DNA of 62,450 bases from Burkholderiales bacterium. Lineage in GTDB: Bacteria; Pseudomonadota; Gammaproteobacteria; Burkholderiales; Ga0077523. The stretch is from NCBI GenBank assembly GCA_019745565.1, contig JAIESW010000047.1, forward strand, positions 1-62,450. Direction: 5' to 3'. This document shows positions 27,549 through 37,500 of the stretch, piece after piece. Position numbers and translations under genes: made by a program. The notes below the pieces were generated by a model. That model was given only the letters and a program-made list of their open reading frames with translations. It made no database searches and was not told where the DNA came from. Each line of letters begins with the position of its first letter. Within the stretch, counting starts at the first letter, position 1.

Positions 27549-30500
27549 ATGGCATTGCTCGACGTTTCGCTCTCGGACAAGTACACCCTCGACAAGGGGC
27601 GGGTATTCCTCACCGGCACGCAGGCGCTGGTCCGGCTGCCCCTCATGCAGCAGCGGCGCGATGCGTCGGAGGGCTACAGCACGGCCGGTTACATTTCCGG
27701 CTATCGCGGCAGCCCGCTCGGCGGCTACGACCAGCAGCTCACCGCGGCCTCGAAGTTCCTCAAGGAACACAACATCCACTTCCAGCCCGGGGTCAACGAG
27801 GATCTCGCGGCCACGGCCTGTTGGGGCACGCAGCAGGCGCACCTCGCCGGCGACAACAGGTTCGACGGCGTGTTCGCGGTCTGGTACGGCAAGGGTCCCG
27901 GTGTGGACCGGACCGGCGACGCGTTCCGACACGGCAATCTGGCAGGCACGGCGCCCAAGGGCGGCGTCATCGCGCTGATGGGCGACGACCACACCTGTGA
28001 ATCGTCGACCACCGCGCACCAGAGCGAGTTCGCGATGGTCGATGCGATGATGCCGATCCTCAATCCGGCCGGCGTGCAGGAGCTGCTCGACTACGGCATC
28101 TACGGCTGGGCGCTGTCGCGCTACTCGGGCTGCTGGGTCGGCCTCAAGTCCATGAAGGACACCATCGACGCCACGGCCTCGGTGGACGTGGATCCGGCGC
28201 GCGTCCGCATCCGCATTCCCGATGACTTCAAGCTGCCCGAGGGCGGCGTGAGCATCCGTTTTCCCGATCCGCCGCTGGACCAGGAATCGCGGCTGCACAA
28301 CGTGAAGATCGAGGCGGTCAAGGCATTCGCACGCGCCAACCGGATCGACCGTGTGGTGATCGACGCGCCGAACGCGAAACTCGGCATCGCCACCTGCGGC
28401 AAGTCGTACATGGACGTGCGGCAGGCGCTGCAGTACCTCGGCATCGACGAGGCCGAAGCGCAGCGGCTGGGCTTGCGCCTCTACAAGATCGGCATGACCT
28501 GGCCGCTCGAAGCCACGGGTGCGAGCGCGTTTGCCGAAGGGCTCGAGAAGATCATCGTCGTGGAAGAAAAGCGTGCGCTGATCGAGCCGCAGTTGAAGGA
28601 CGTGCTGTACGGCAAGGCCAACGCACCCGTCGTGATCGGCAAGCTGGACGAGCACGGTGCGCAACTCTTCCGCAGCAACGCCGCGCTCGATCCGAACGAG
28701 ATCGCGATCGCCATCGGCAAGCGCATCCTCGAGCGGATCGACGACGCGCAGCTGCGTGCCCGGGTCGCCGAGCAGGAAGCGCTGGAAACCCGCGCGGTCG
28801 AGAAGCCCGCGATGGATCGCACGCCGTACTTCTGCTCCGGTTGCCCGCACAACACCGGCACCAAGGTGCCGCCGGGCAGCCGCGCCATGGCCGGCATCGG
28901 CTGCCACTTCATGGCGCAATGGATGGATCGCAACACCGCCGGCTATACGCAGATGGGCGGGGAGGGGGCGAGCTGGATGGGCATGGCCCCGTTCGTGAAG
29001 ACGCCGCACATCTTCCAGAACATCGGCGACGGCACCTACTTCCATTCGGGTTCGCTCGCAGTGCGCGCGGCTGTCGCCTCCGGCGCGAACATGACGTACA
29101 AGATCCTGTACAACGATGCCGTCGCCATGACCGGCGGTCAGCATGTGGACGGGCAGCTCACCGTGCCGCAGATCACGCAGCAGATGCACGCGGAAGGTGC
29201 GACCAAGATCGCCGTGGTCACGGATGAGCCGGAGAAGTACGGATCCGGGGCGCCGTTCGCACCCGGTGTCACCGTGCATCATCGCGACGACTATCTCGCC
29301 GTGCAGCAGGAGTTCACCAAGGTCGGCGGCGTGAGCGTGATCGTCTACGACCAGACCTGTGCCGCCGAGAAGCGCCGCCGGCGCAAGCGCAACCTGTATC
29401 CCGATCCGCCGAAGCGCGTCTTCATCAACGATCTGGTGTGCGAAGGTTGCGGCGACTGCGGCGTGAAGTCCAATTGCGTGTCGGTGACACCGCTCGAGAC
29501 CGAGTTCGGCCGCAAGCGCAAGATCGATCAGTCCGCCTGCAACAAGGACTATTCCTGCGTGAAGGGCTTCTGCCCGAGCTTCGTCACCGTGCACGGCGGC
29601 GGGGTGCGCAAGGCGGCGCCGTCGAAGCCCGCGGGCGAGAAGACGGAAGTGCTGTTCCCCGCCGTACCCGAACCGGCACAGCCGGCGCTCGATACGCCGT
29701 ACGGCATCATGGTGACCGGTGTCGGCGGCACCGGTGTCGTCACGATCGGTGCCATCGTCGGCATGGCCGCGCACCTGGAAGGCAAGGGCTTCGGCGGGCT
29801 CGACATGGCCGGTCTCGCCCAGAAGGGTGGTGCGGTCTGGAGCCATCTGCAGATCGCGAAACATCCCGATGACATCAAGACCGTACGGCTCGGTGCCGGC
29901 GGTGCGAAGCTGGTGCTGGGTTGCGACCTCGTCGTTTCCGCCAGCCAGAAGACCATGGAGACCACACGTCGCGGGACGCGGATGGTGGTCAACACCCACG
30001 AGCAGATGACCGGCGCGTTCACGCGCAACGCCAACTTCAAGTTCCCGGGCAACGCACTGCGCGACACCATCGCGCACGGTGTGGGTGCCGACAACGCGGA
30101 GTTCGTCGACGCTTCGCGCATCGCCACGGCACTGATGGGGGATTCCATCGCCACCAACATGTTCATGCTGGGCTTCGCGTTCCAGCGCGGCCTGATCCCG
30201 GTGTCGTCCGAAGCCCTGAACAAGGCCATCGAACTGAACGGTGCCGGCGTCAAGATGAACCAGGCGGCGTTCCTCTGGGGTCGCCGTGCGGCGGTGGATC
30301 CGAAGGCGGTCGAGAAAATGATCGCCCCCAAGGCCGAACAGACCACGAGCGTGAAGGTGTCGGAGACCCTGGACGAGACGATCGCGCGGCGGGTCGCCTT
30401 CCTCACGGACTACCAGGATGCGGCGTGGGCCGATCGCTATCGGAAGCTGGTGGACGAGGTGCGCACCGCGGAGTCCGCGAGGACGAAGGGCGAGACTGCC

Positions 30501-31022
30501 CTGACCGAAGCGGTGGCCCGCTACTTCTTCAAGCTGATGGCATACAAGGACGAGTACGAGGTGGCGCGTCTTTACACGAGCGGCGAGTTCCGCCACAAGC
30601 TGGACCAACAGTTCGACGGCGATTTCAAGCTGCGCTTCCATCTGGCGCCGCCGCTGTTCAGCAAACGCGACCCGGCGACGGGTGAGCTGCAGAAGCGCGA
30701 GTACGGTCCGTGGGTGTTCACGGCGTTCAAGCTGCTTGCGAAGATGAAGGGTCTGCGCGGTGGTGCGTTCGACATCTTCGGCCGCACGGAAGAGCGTCGG
30801 ACCGAGCGTGCGTTGATCGGGCAGTACGAAGCCACGATCCGTGGTCTGTTGGCGAGGCTCGATGGCGACAATCACCCGACCGCGGTGCAGATCGCTTCTA
30901 TCCCCGAGGAGATCCGCGGCTTCGGTCACGTGAAGGAGCGCAATCTCGCCGCCGCGAAGGAGAAAGAGGCGAAACTGGTGGCGGCGTTCGAAACACCCAT
31001 GGTGAGAAGGGCGGCGGCCTGA
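27549..31022 (+). CDS. Indolepyruvate ferredoxin oxidoreductase, single-chain fusion
   Basis: A 1157-residue fusion of the alpha and beta parts of 2-oxoacid:ferredoxin oxidoreductase, which oxidatively decarboxylates aryl pyruvates to aryl-acetyl-CoA with thiamine diphosphate and Fe-S clusters. In order it has an N-terminal pyrimidine-binding domain (SGYRGSPLGGYDQQ), a domain II region, a TPP-binding domain near residues 430-560 (GIGCHFMAQWMDRN, GDGTYFHSG), and Cys clusters near residues 625-680 (CEGCGDCGVKSNC, CNKDYSCVKGFC). A gamma domain (VTGVGGTGVVTIGAIVG, ~720-900) and a C-terminal DUF6537-type tail follow. This layout is common in Proteobacteria, where it works in amino acid or aryl acid breakdown. 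I used the ATG at 27549. Confidence 0.92.
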   Translation: MALLDVSLSDKYTLDKGRVFLTGTQALVRLPLMQQRRDASEGYSTAGYISGYRGSPLGGYDQQLTAASKFLKEHNIHFQPGVNEDLAATACWGTQQAHLAGDNRFDGVFAVWYGKGPGVDRTGDAFRHGNLAGTAPKGGVIALMGDDHTCESSTTAHQSEFAMVDAMMPILNPAGVQELLDYGIYGWALSRYSGCWVGLKSMKDTIDATASVDVDPARVRIRIPDDFKLPEGGVSIRFPDPPLDQESRLHNVKIEAVKAFARANRIDRVVIDAPNAKLGIATCGKSYMDVRQALQYLGIDEAEAQRLGLRLYKIGMTWPLEATGASAFAEGLEKIIVVEEKRALIEPQLKDVLYGKANAPVVIGKLDEHGAQLFRSNAALDPNEIAIAIGKRILERIDDAQLRARVAEQEALETRAVEKPAMDRTPYFCSGCPHNTGTKVPPGSRAMAGIGCHFMAQWMDRNTAGYTQMGGEGASWMGMAPFVKTPHIFQNIGDGTYFHSGSLAVRAAVASGANMTYKILYNDAVAMTGGQHVDGQLTVPQITQQMHAEGATKIAVVTDEPEKYGSGAPFAPGVTVHHRDDYLAVQQEFTKVGGVSVIVYDQTCAAEKRRRRKRNLYPDPPKRVFINDLVCEGCGDCGVKSNCVSVTPLETEFGRKRKIDQSACNKDYSCVKGFCPSFVTVHGGGVRKAAPSKPAGEKTEVLFPAVPEPAQPALDTPYGIMVTGVGGTGVVTIGAIVGMAAHLEGKGFGGLDMAGLAQKGGAVWSHLQIAKHPDDIKTVRLGAGGAKLVLGCDLVVSASQKTMETTRRGTRMVVNTHEQMTGAFTRNANFKFPGNALRDTIAHGVGADNAEFVDASRIATALMGDSIATNMFMLGFAFQRGLIPVSSEALNKAIELNGAGVKMNQAAFLWGRRAAVDPKAVEKMIAPKAEQTTSVKVSETLDETIARRVAFLTDYQDAAWADRYRKLVDEVRTAESARTKGETALTEAVARYFFKLMAYKDEYEVARLYTSGEFRHKLDQQFDGDFKLRFHLAPPLFSKRDPATGELQKREYGPWVFTAFKLLAKMKGLRGGAFDIFGRTEERRTERALIGQYEATIRGLLARLDGDNHPTAVQIASIPEEIRGFGHVKERNLAAAKEKEAKLVAAFETPMVRRAAA

Positions 31023-31157
31023 GCCGGCGATCGCTCGGTTCCTCTTGCGGTAAGACATCTGTAAGGCGTGGGAAGGCAAACTCAGTGAACTGACCCGGTG
31101 CGACGGACGCGTCCGTGCGCCCCGGAATCCGGAAGCTCTCGTTTCGTCGGAGGTTTC

Positions 31158-32303
31158 GTGCACCCTCGACCGCGACCCAGCCGCCGTGCCGCGGCACCCC
31201 TGAGCACACTCGGTACCGCGGAACGCGCGCGTCCGCTGTCCCGAGCCGAGTCGAGGGCAGCCGTTGCGAATCCCGGTGCGGCCTTGATGGGCTTTGCTCC
31301 CGGCCTCGAGACCGAAGGGCTGACGGCCGTCCTGCACGAATTCGACCGGTCACTTGATATCCAGCTCCACGCCGATCCTTCCACGCTGCCCGTCGAGGAC
31401 GATGCGCGGGAAGGGGTCACCTGGATACTCTTCGATGCGGACCGTCTGGGAATCGCGGCCGAAGCCGGGGTCGCCGTACTGCGCGAGCGTCTGCCCCAGG
31501 CTCACATCGTGGTGTTCGGCAGAACGGAACTGGCATCCGAGATCGACGGCCTGCTGCGCCGCGGCGCCTCGGCCTTCGTGCCGCGCCGCTTCGCGCATGA
31601 CGCCGTCCTGGCGGTGCTGGCGCTCGTCAAATCCGGGGAGCGTTTCAGACCGGCTCTGGAGGAATCATCGGGCGGCGATCGGGGCGAGTACCCTCGCGGC
31701 GCCGCTCCCTCGCGCACCTTGCAGGAGTTCGGATTGACGAAGGCCGAACGGCAGGTGCTCGTGCTGGTCGCCCAGGGCAAGACCAACCTGCAGATCGCAC
31801 TGGAACTGGGCAAGCGCGAGGGCACGGTGCGGGTGCAGATGAGCTCGATCCTGGAGAAGCTCAAGGTTCCCAACCGTGCGGTGGCGATCCTGGTGGCGAT
31901 GCGCGACCCGTCGATGATCGACGCCCAGATGGCGCGCGTGCAGGAACGACCGCTGGATCTCGACTGGCTCTATCCCCACATGGAGTTCCGCCGCCACCGG
32001 GCCGGGGATGTCCTGTTCCGCAAGGGCGATCTCGGCCGTGAGATGTTCGTGGTACAGCGCGGCTCGGTGAGCCTGACGCAGCTCGGTCTCGAGATGCGCG
32101 AGAACGACATCTTCGGCGAGATCGCCATCTTCGCGCCGAATCACAGGCGCACTTCGACCGCGGTGTGCGCGACGGACACCGACCTGTTCGTCCTCGACGA
32201 GGACCAGGTGAGACAGATGCACTACGTGAATCCGGCCTTCGCACTCACCGTGCTTCAGCTCATCACGAATCGATTACTGGCGGATCGGCAGCGGTTGCGC
32301 TGA
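31158..32303 (+). CDS. Pseudo-receiver, LuxR-type HTH and cyclic-nucleotide-binding regulator
   Basis: A 381-residue regulator with an unusual order. A receiver-like region (~60-160) lacks the paired N-terminal acidic residues and has Arg in place of the conserved Lys (GASAFVPRRF), so it is probably not phosphorylated. A LuxR/NarL-type helix-turn-helix is at ~187-245 (LTKAERQVLVLVAQGKTNLQ). A Crp-like cNMP-binding domain is at ~265-375, with the phosphate-binding cassette FGEIAIFAPNHRRTS including the contact Arg. In most receiver-LuxR proteins nothing follows the HTH. I chose GTG 31158 because GGAGG precedes it; GTG 31098 and ATG 31287 are alternatives. A shorter paralogue lacking the receiver lies at 38345. 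Confidence 0.8.
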   Translation: MHPRPRPSRRAAAPLSTLGTAERARPLSRAESRAAVANPGAALMGFAPGLETEGLTAVLHEFDRSLDIQLHADPSTLPVEDDAREGVTWILFDADRLGIAAEAGVAVLRERLPQAHIVVFGRTELASEIDGLLRRGASAFVPRRFAHDAVLAVLALVKSGERFRPALEESSGGDRGEYPRGAAPSRTLQEFGLTKAERQVLVLVAQGKTNLQIALELGKREGTVRVQMSSILEKLKVPNRAVAILVAMRDPSMIDAQMARVQERPLDLDWLYPHMEFRRHRAGDVLFRKGDLGREMFVVQRGSVSLTQLGLEMRENDIFGEIAIFAPNHRRTSTAVCATDTDLFVLDEDQVRQMHYVNPAFALTVLQLITNRLLADRQRLR

Positions 32304-32741
32304 TCGGGGTCTCGAAGCGCAGATCGATATCCGCGCGCCGGGCCCGCATGGCGTTCACGGCGCCCGCATGCGTTTCGCATGCGCGATGCATCGTTCGACC
32401 GACGATCGGCTTTCGGATCGCGGATCGGCCCTCGCGAAGGGCGGGTTACGAGGAATCGTTTCGGTAGGCGATCCGTAAGAGCGGGTGCCTTATCGTGTCC
32501 GAGGACATCAACGGAACGAGTCGGCGACCAGCGTCGAGCCGTGCGGAATGAACGCTGTTCATCGGCTCCGATCGTCGGCTGTCGCGTCGATCGCGCGGAT
32601 CCGAACGGAGGACGTCAGCAGACGGCGTCGCAGGTGCAACCGACGAACGCCATCCGCGACGGACTTCGTTCCGGCGCTCCGCCTGGATCGTGATTGTTGA
32701 ACCCTCGTACCGACACCCGACTTCGCAAAGGAGCATCGCCA
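32304..32741. other. Intergenic gap of 438 bases, no gene seen
   Basis: I see no convincing coding region here. The only clear structure is the repeat CGCATGCG-TTT-CGCATGCG at 32365-32383, a strong hairpin without a T-run. The right end must hold the promoter and the AAGGAG of the HAD-LOG gene. Confidence 0.6.
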
Positions 32742-34388
32742 ATGAACTCGCCGCGCGAGAAGCATCAGACCAAGGCTGAGCCGTCGTCTGCGAACAAGCG
32801 CCTGCCCAAGGCCGTCTTCTTCGATGTGGACGGTGTCCTCTCCGACTCCCTCGAGCAGCATCTCAAGTTTTGCCGGGACATGTCGGACAAGCTGCATCTG
32901 TCCGTCGAGGTGCCGTCGGTCGCGGATTTCCGGACCAAGGTGGCGCGCGGGGCGAGAGCGAATCCCATGAAGGAGTTTCTGCGGACCGTCGGCTTTCCCG
33001 CGGATAAGCTCGACCAGATCGACCGCGTGTATCAGGAGCGGTTCGGCAAGGACTACCCGGTGAGCAAGTTCCCCGGGATCGACAACCTGCTCAAGAAGCT
33101 GGCGGAGTCGGGAGTGCCGCTCGGTCTCGTCACGTCGAACGTCGAAGCCAACGTCAAGGCCGTGCTGGGTACGGCGCTGGACCACTTCGATCCCAAGCTG
33201 AGGTTCTTCGGAAGCACGAAGACCGCGGGACTGATCAAAGGGGTTGGTCTGCTGAGCGAAGAGCCGGAAGATTGCGTGTTCGTCGGCGACGTCCCGACGG
33301 ACGCGCTGGCCGCGCTTCAGGCCGGTGTGGGCTTCGTCGGCGTGACCTACGGCTGGGGCATCCTCGGCAACGAGAAATTCACGACCGTCGACGCGGTGGA
33401 CAAGATTGCTGCGGCGGTCGAGACCCCGAAGCAGGTTCCCTATCCTTTCGAGCCCGGGCGCGCCAAGCTCTACACGGTCGACGAACTGTGGACCGGGTTC
33501 GACCCGGACATGAACAAGAACACCAGCCTGGACGCGGTGATCTTCCGGTACTTCAAGACCAAGAGCAAATACAACCCGAGACTGGAGGAACTGCAGGCGC
33601 AGCGCTCGCACGACGGCGGCATCGAGTTTGCGATCGATGCTCTTCTCGGCACGGACGACACGTCGTATCCGACCGGCAAGCGCCCGGTGATGATCCTGGG
33701 TTCGCACAGCAAGCTTCGCAGCGATCCGTGGTTCGCCCGCGTCGCCCGCCTGGCCTATGACCTCGCGAGGGCCAACTTCTTCGTATGCTCGGGCGGCGGG
33801 CCCGGCCTGATGGAGGCTGCGAATCTCGGAGCCTACATGGCGACGAACTACACCAAGGGCGAATTGAACGATGCGTTGGACATCCTGCGACTTTCCCAGG
33901 AGCCCGCTCCGGGCGATGCCCGCAAGCAGTACGAGATGCCGGACTACTGGGAGGTCGCGCAGCGCGTTGTCGGGCGCTTCCCGAACGGAGGGGAAAGCCT
34001 GGGTGTGCCCACCTGGTTCTACGGGCACGAGGGTGCGAACATCTTCTGCCGCTGGATCGCCAAGTTCTTCTCCAACGGCCTGCGCGAATCGAAAATGACT
34101 TCGATCGGACACTTCGCCTCGATCTTCACGCCTGGCGGACCGGGCACTTCGCAGGAGGTGTTCACGGACGCCGCCGAGAACGCGTATTACAGCTTTCAGT
34201 GGCTGAGCCCGATGGTCTTCTTCAACGACGAGAGCGACCCCAACCTCGCGAAGATGATGGACGTCGTCAATCAGCAGACCAGTCCGGACTACAGGAGCCA
34301 GGAGATGCTGCTGCGATCGACCAACGCCCAGCAGATCATCGATTTCCTGAACGACAAGCCGCCCCGCTTCCGGGAAAGGAAGGACTGA
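32742..34388 (+). CDS. Fusion: HAD-family phosphatase plus LOG-type nucleotide-processing domain
   Basis: A 548-residue fusion. Residues ~20-235 are a HAD hydrolase of the phosphoglycolate-phosphatase type: motif I DVDG with Asp28/Asp30, motif II in LVTSN, and motif IV in VFVGDVPTDA. Residues ~300-540 are a LOG domain (the cytokinin-activating phosphoribohydrolase family) with SGGGPGLMEAANLGA (from Ser350) and the active-site PGGPGTSQE (Pro464-Glu472). LOG enzymes remove ribose 5-phosphate from adenosine monophosphate derivatives, and a HAD phosphatase could act on the released sugar phosphate or the nucleotide. AAGGAG lies eight bases ahead of the ATG. It sits between a cNMP-binding regulator and a cyclase-domain protein, so a role in nucleotide-signal turnover is a reasonable inference. 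Confidence 0.85.
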   Translation: MNSPREKHQTKAEPSSANKRLPKAVFFDVDGVLSDSLEQHLKFCRDMSDKLHLSVEVPSVADFRTKVARGARANPMKEFLRTVGFPADKLDQIDRVYQERFGKDYPVSKFPGIDNLLKKLAESGVPLGLVTSNVEANVKAVLGTALDHFDPKLRFFGSTKTAGLIKGVGLLSEEPEDCVFVGDVPTDALAALQAGVGFVGVTYGWGILGNEKFTTVDAVDKIAAAVETPKQVPYPFEPGRAKLYTVDELWTGFDPDMNKNTSLDAVIFRYFKTKSKYNPRLEELQAQRSHDGGIEFAIDALLGTDDTSYPTGKRPVMILGSHSKLRSDPWFARVARLAYDLARANFFVCSGGGPGLMEAANLGAYMATNYTKGELNDALDILRLSQEPAPGDARKQYEMPDYWEVAQRVVGRFPNGGESLGVPTWFYGHEGANIFCRWIAKFFSNGLRESKMTSIGHFASIFTPGGPGTSQEVFTDAAENAYYSFQWLSPMVFFNDESDPNLAKMMDVVNQQTSPDYRSQEMLLRSTNAQQIIDFLNDKPPRFRERKD

Positions 34389-34561
34389 GGCCCACCGGCC
34401 GCGTGCCTGACGGTCGCGCGGCCATTGGGAGGCCTCCGAGCCGCGCGGGGCCACCGGGTCGATCGTCGGGGTGCCGCACGGCGTCCGTGGAAACGCGGGA
34501 ACGCCATCGTCATCCCGACGGTTCCCGACCACGCTCCGATCCCGCGGCGAAGTGCGGCGGC

Positions 34562-37500
34562 TTACGTGCCCTCGCGCGCTATCGCCACGCTTTCCACAGG
34601 CTCGAGCCAGAACGACATGCCCATTTCCCGGAACGACGCGGTCGCGTTGGCGATATGTTCACGACCCGCCTCGCGCTGGTTCGATGCGAGGCAGAGCTTG
34701 CCGATGTCGAGGTGAAGATGGGCGGCGAGCGGCTGCATGCCCAGTTCGGTCGCGAGCACGAGCGCTTCCCGATAGACGAGCGCCGCCCGGTCGCGCCCGG
34801 CGTCGGGGACGCCGGCCGGTTCGCGAGCGTAGATCGTTCCGAGGAGCTTCAGCGCCCACGCTTCCCAGGCCCGCTCGCCTTGCATGCGCGCGATGGACAG
34901 TGCCCGCTCCGCCTGGACGAGCGCGTCGCGATCCCGCCCTTGTGCCAGGTAGGCTTCACCGAGGAACGTGGCGGACAGCGACCGGAGACCGAGGATCTCC
35001 ATGCGGGTGAACGCCTCGAGAGCCTCCTCGAGCAGCGTAACCGCTTCCGGCGCCCGACCCGACCCCGCGTACGCGGCGCCCAGCGACGCGGCGACGAACG
35101 GCAGTGCAACCCTGATCTCGAGTTCCCGACACAGGGCGAGGCTCGGTTCGAGTATCCGGCCCGCCGCGGCGAACTCCCCGCGCCTCAGGTAGGCATAGCC
35201 CATACCGTAGCGGGCATACACCTCGCTCTGGCGGTGTCCCGTGGTATTCGCGATGCGCAGACCCTCCTCACCCACGACGATGGCCTCGTCGAACGAGCCC
35301 TGCTCGGCCAGCACTTCCGCGAGCGCCCATCGGACGACGACCGCCGACAAGGCTGTCATGCCGTAGCGTTCACTGGGCGATGCGCCTTCCAGCAAGGCGA
35401 TCGCCGCGCGCAGCGGATCGGTTCCACGGCGGGGGTCACCGGAGAACCAGAGGGCCTGCCCCAGGTAGTAGTTCGCGACCACGAGCAGTGCGGTATCGCC
35501 GATGGCTTCCGCGGTCGTTCGGGCGCGCTCGCCCGCTTCTATCGCCTGGGTGTGTTCGCACAGGAAGCTGCAGCGATGCGCGAAGTACGCCAGTGCCCAG
35601 CCGAGCCGGCGCTGGTCACCCATCGCTCCGGCCAGGGTCTGTGCTTCGCCGAGCACCGTGCCCATCCGGACGAAATCGCCCAGGGCGAAGAGCGCATTGC
35701 GCTCGTCGAAACAGATGTCGACCAGTCGCCGCGTGTGTTCGGGGCTCTCGGGCAACTGCTCGAGCGCGGCCCGCGCCTGCTCGAAGTGGATCAGTGCTTC
35801 CCGGGCGGCGGAACGGTCGAAGGCGCGCGCTCCCGCCAGGTGTCCGTAGCGCAGGGCGCGGTCCCAGAGTTGTCCTCCTGCGGCGTGGTGAGCGAGCCGC
35901 TCCACATGCTCGCCCAGGCGGTCGGCATGCAGTTGCTCGATGGCCGCGACGATCTGCGCATGAACCTGGCGACGCCGGTCTCGCAACAGACTGGAATAGC
36001 CGACTTCGCACGTGAGCGCATGCTTGAAGGAATACTCGAGGTCCGGAAAGAGTTGCGTCTCGTAGATGAACTCGGCTTCCTGGAGGTGGGACAGCTGGCG
36101 TCTCAAAGCCTCCTCCGGCCGGTCCATCACTGCAGCCAGAAGCGGATGCGGCACGTGCATGCCGATGACGGAGGCCGCCTGCAGGAGCTGCTTCTCCTCC
36201 GCCGGAAGGCGATCGATGCGGGCCTCCAGCATCGTCTGCACCGTCGCAGGCACCTGCAATCCTTCGACCGGCCGCGTCAGGTGATAGGCCCCCCGCTCGC
36301 CGGCCAGCGTGCCCGTTTCCACCAGCGTGCGCACGGTCTCCTCGAGGTAGAACGGATTGCCGCGCTTCACCAGCATCGCGGTCAGGGGTACCAGCCCAGG
36401 GTCCGACCCGAGCAGCGCACCGAGAAGCTGGGACGCGTTCTCGACCGGCAGGCTGTCCAACCGCAGCTGCGAGTACGCCGTCTTGTTGCCCCAGCGGTGA
36501 ACGTATTCCGGCCGATAGCTCACCAGGATCATGAGACGGGCGAAGCCGAGGCCTTCCACCAGACTGTCGAGCAGCGCCTGGGTTTCGCCGTCGATCCAGT
36601 GCAGGTCTTCGAAGAAGACCAGCAGGGGCTGCACCTGGCTTTCCCGCAGCAGCAGCCGCTTGACCGCGTCGAGCGTGCGTTGCTTGCGATGGGGCGGATC
36701 GAGGACGCGCCAGACCGGGTCGTCGACCGCCACGTCCAGCAGAGCGAGCAGCGGCGGCACCAGGGATCTCAGGGACTCGTCCAGGGTCAGCAGCTTGCCG
36801 ATGACCTTCTCGCGCATCTGGCGATGATCATCGCGGTCGTCGATCTTGAAGTAGCTCTTGAGCAGACCGATGACCGGGAGATAGCTGGTGGCTCTTCCAT
36901 AGGACGCGGAAGCAGCCTCCAGGGTCAACCAGCCCTGGACCCGGTGCGAGTGCACGAACTCGTAGACCAGCCGCGACTTGCCGACCCCCGCTTCGCCGAC
37001 GATCGCGACCACCTGCACGTGGCCCGCCCCGGCCTGTCCCAGGGCGCGCCCGAGGTGTTCCACCTCTGCATCGCGTCCGACGAAGCGCGTGAGCCCGCGC
37101 AGCGCCGCCGCCTGCAGCCGCGTGCGCGCGGTGCCGGCGCCTTCGAGTTCGTACACTTCCACCGGTTCGGTCACGCCCTTGACGTTGACCGGGCCGAGCG
37201 GTGCCACCCGAACGAAGCCCTCCGCGAGGCGCAGCGTATTAGCCGTGACCAGCGTGGATCCGGGCGTGGCGAGCTGTTCCATGCGCGCAGCGAGATGCGT
37301 GGTGTGACCTACGGCCGTGTAGTCCATGTGCAGATCGTTGCCGATCGCGCGCACCACGACCTCCCCGGAGTTGAGGCCGACGCGGATCTGGACCGACACG
37401 GCCTCGGTCCGACGAACCCCCTGGGCGTACTGCTTCACCTTCTCCTGCATCCGCAAGGCCGCGTAGCAGGCGCGCACGGCGTGGTCTTCGTGGGCGATCG

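Noticed and set aside
31103..31116. 14-bp perfect palindrome ACGGACGCGTCCGT upstream of the pseudo-receiver regulator
   Set aside because: A few 14-bp palindromes are expected by chance in a GC-rich window of this length and no second copy supports it as an operator.
26421..31337. A minus-strand open frame of more than 1600 codons opposite the indolepyruvate oxidoreductase gene
   Set aside because: It mirrors the codon pattern of the plus-strand gene, is rich in His/Arg/Asp, and shows no domain; it is a GC-driven shadow.
34397..34423. GGCCGCG/CGCGGCC hairpin between convergent genes, considered as a terminator
   Set aside because: The loop is long and there is no T-run on either side, so an intrinsic terminator is not supported.
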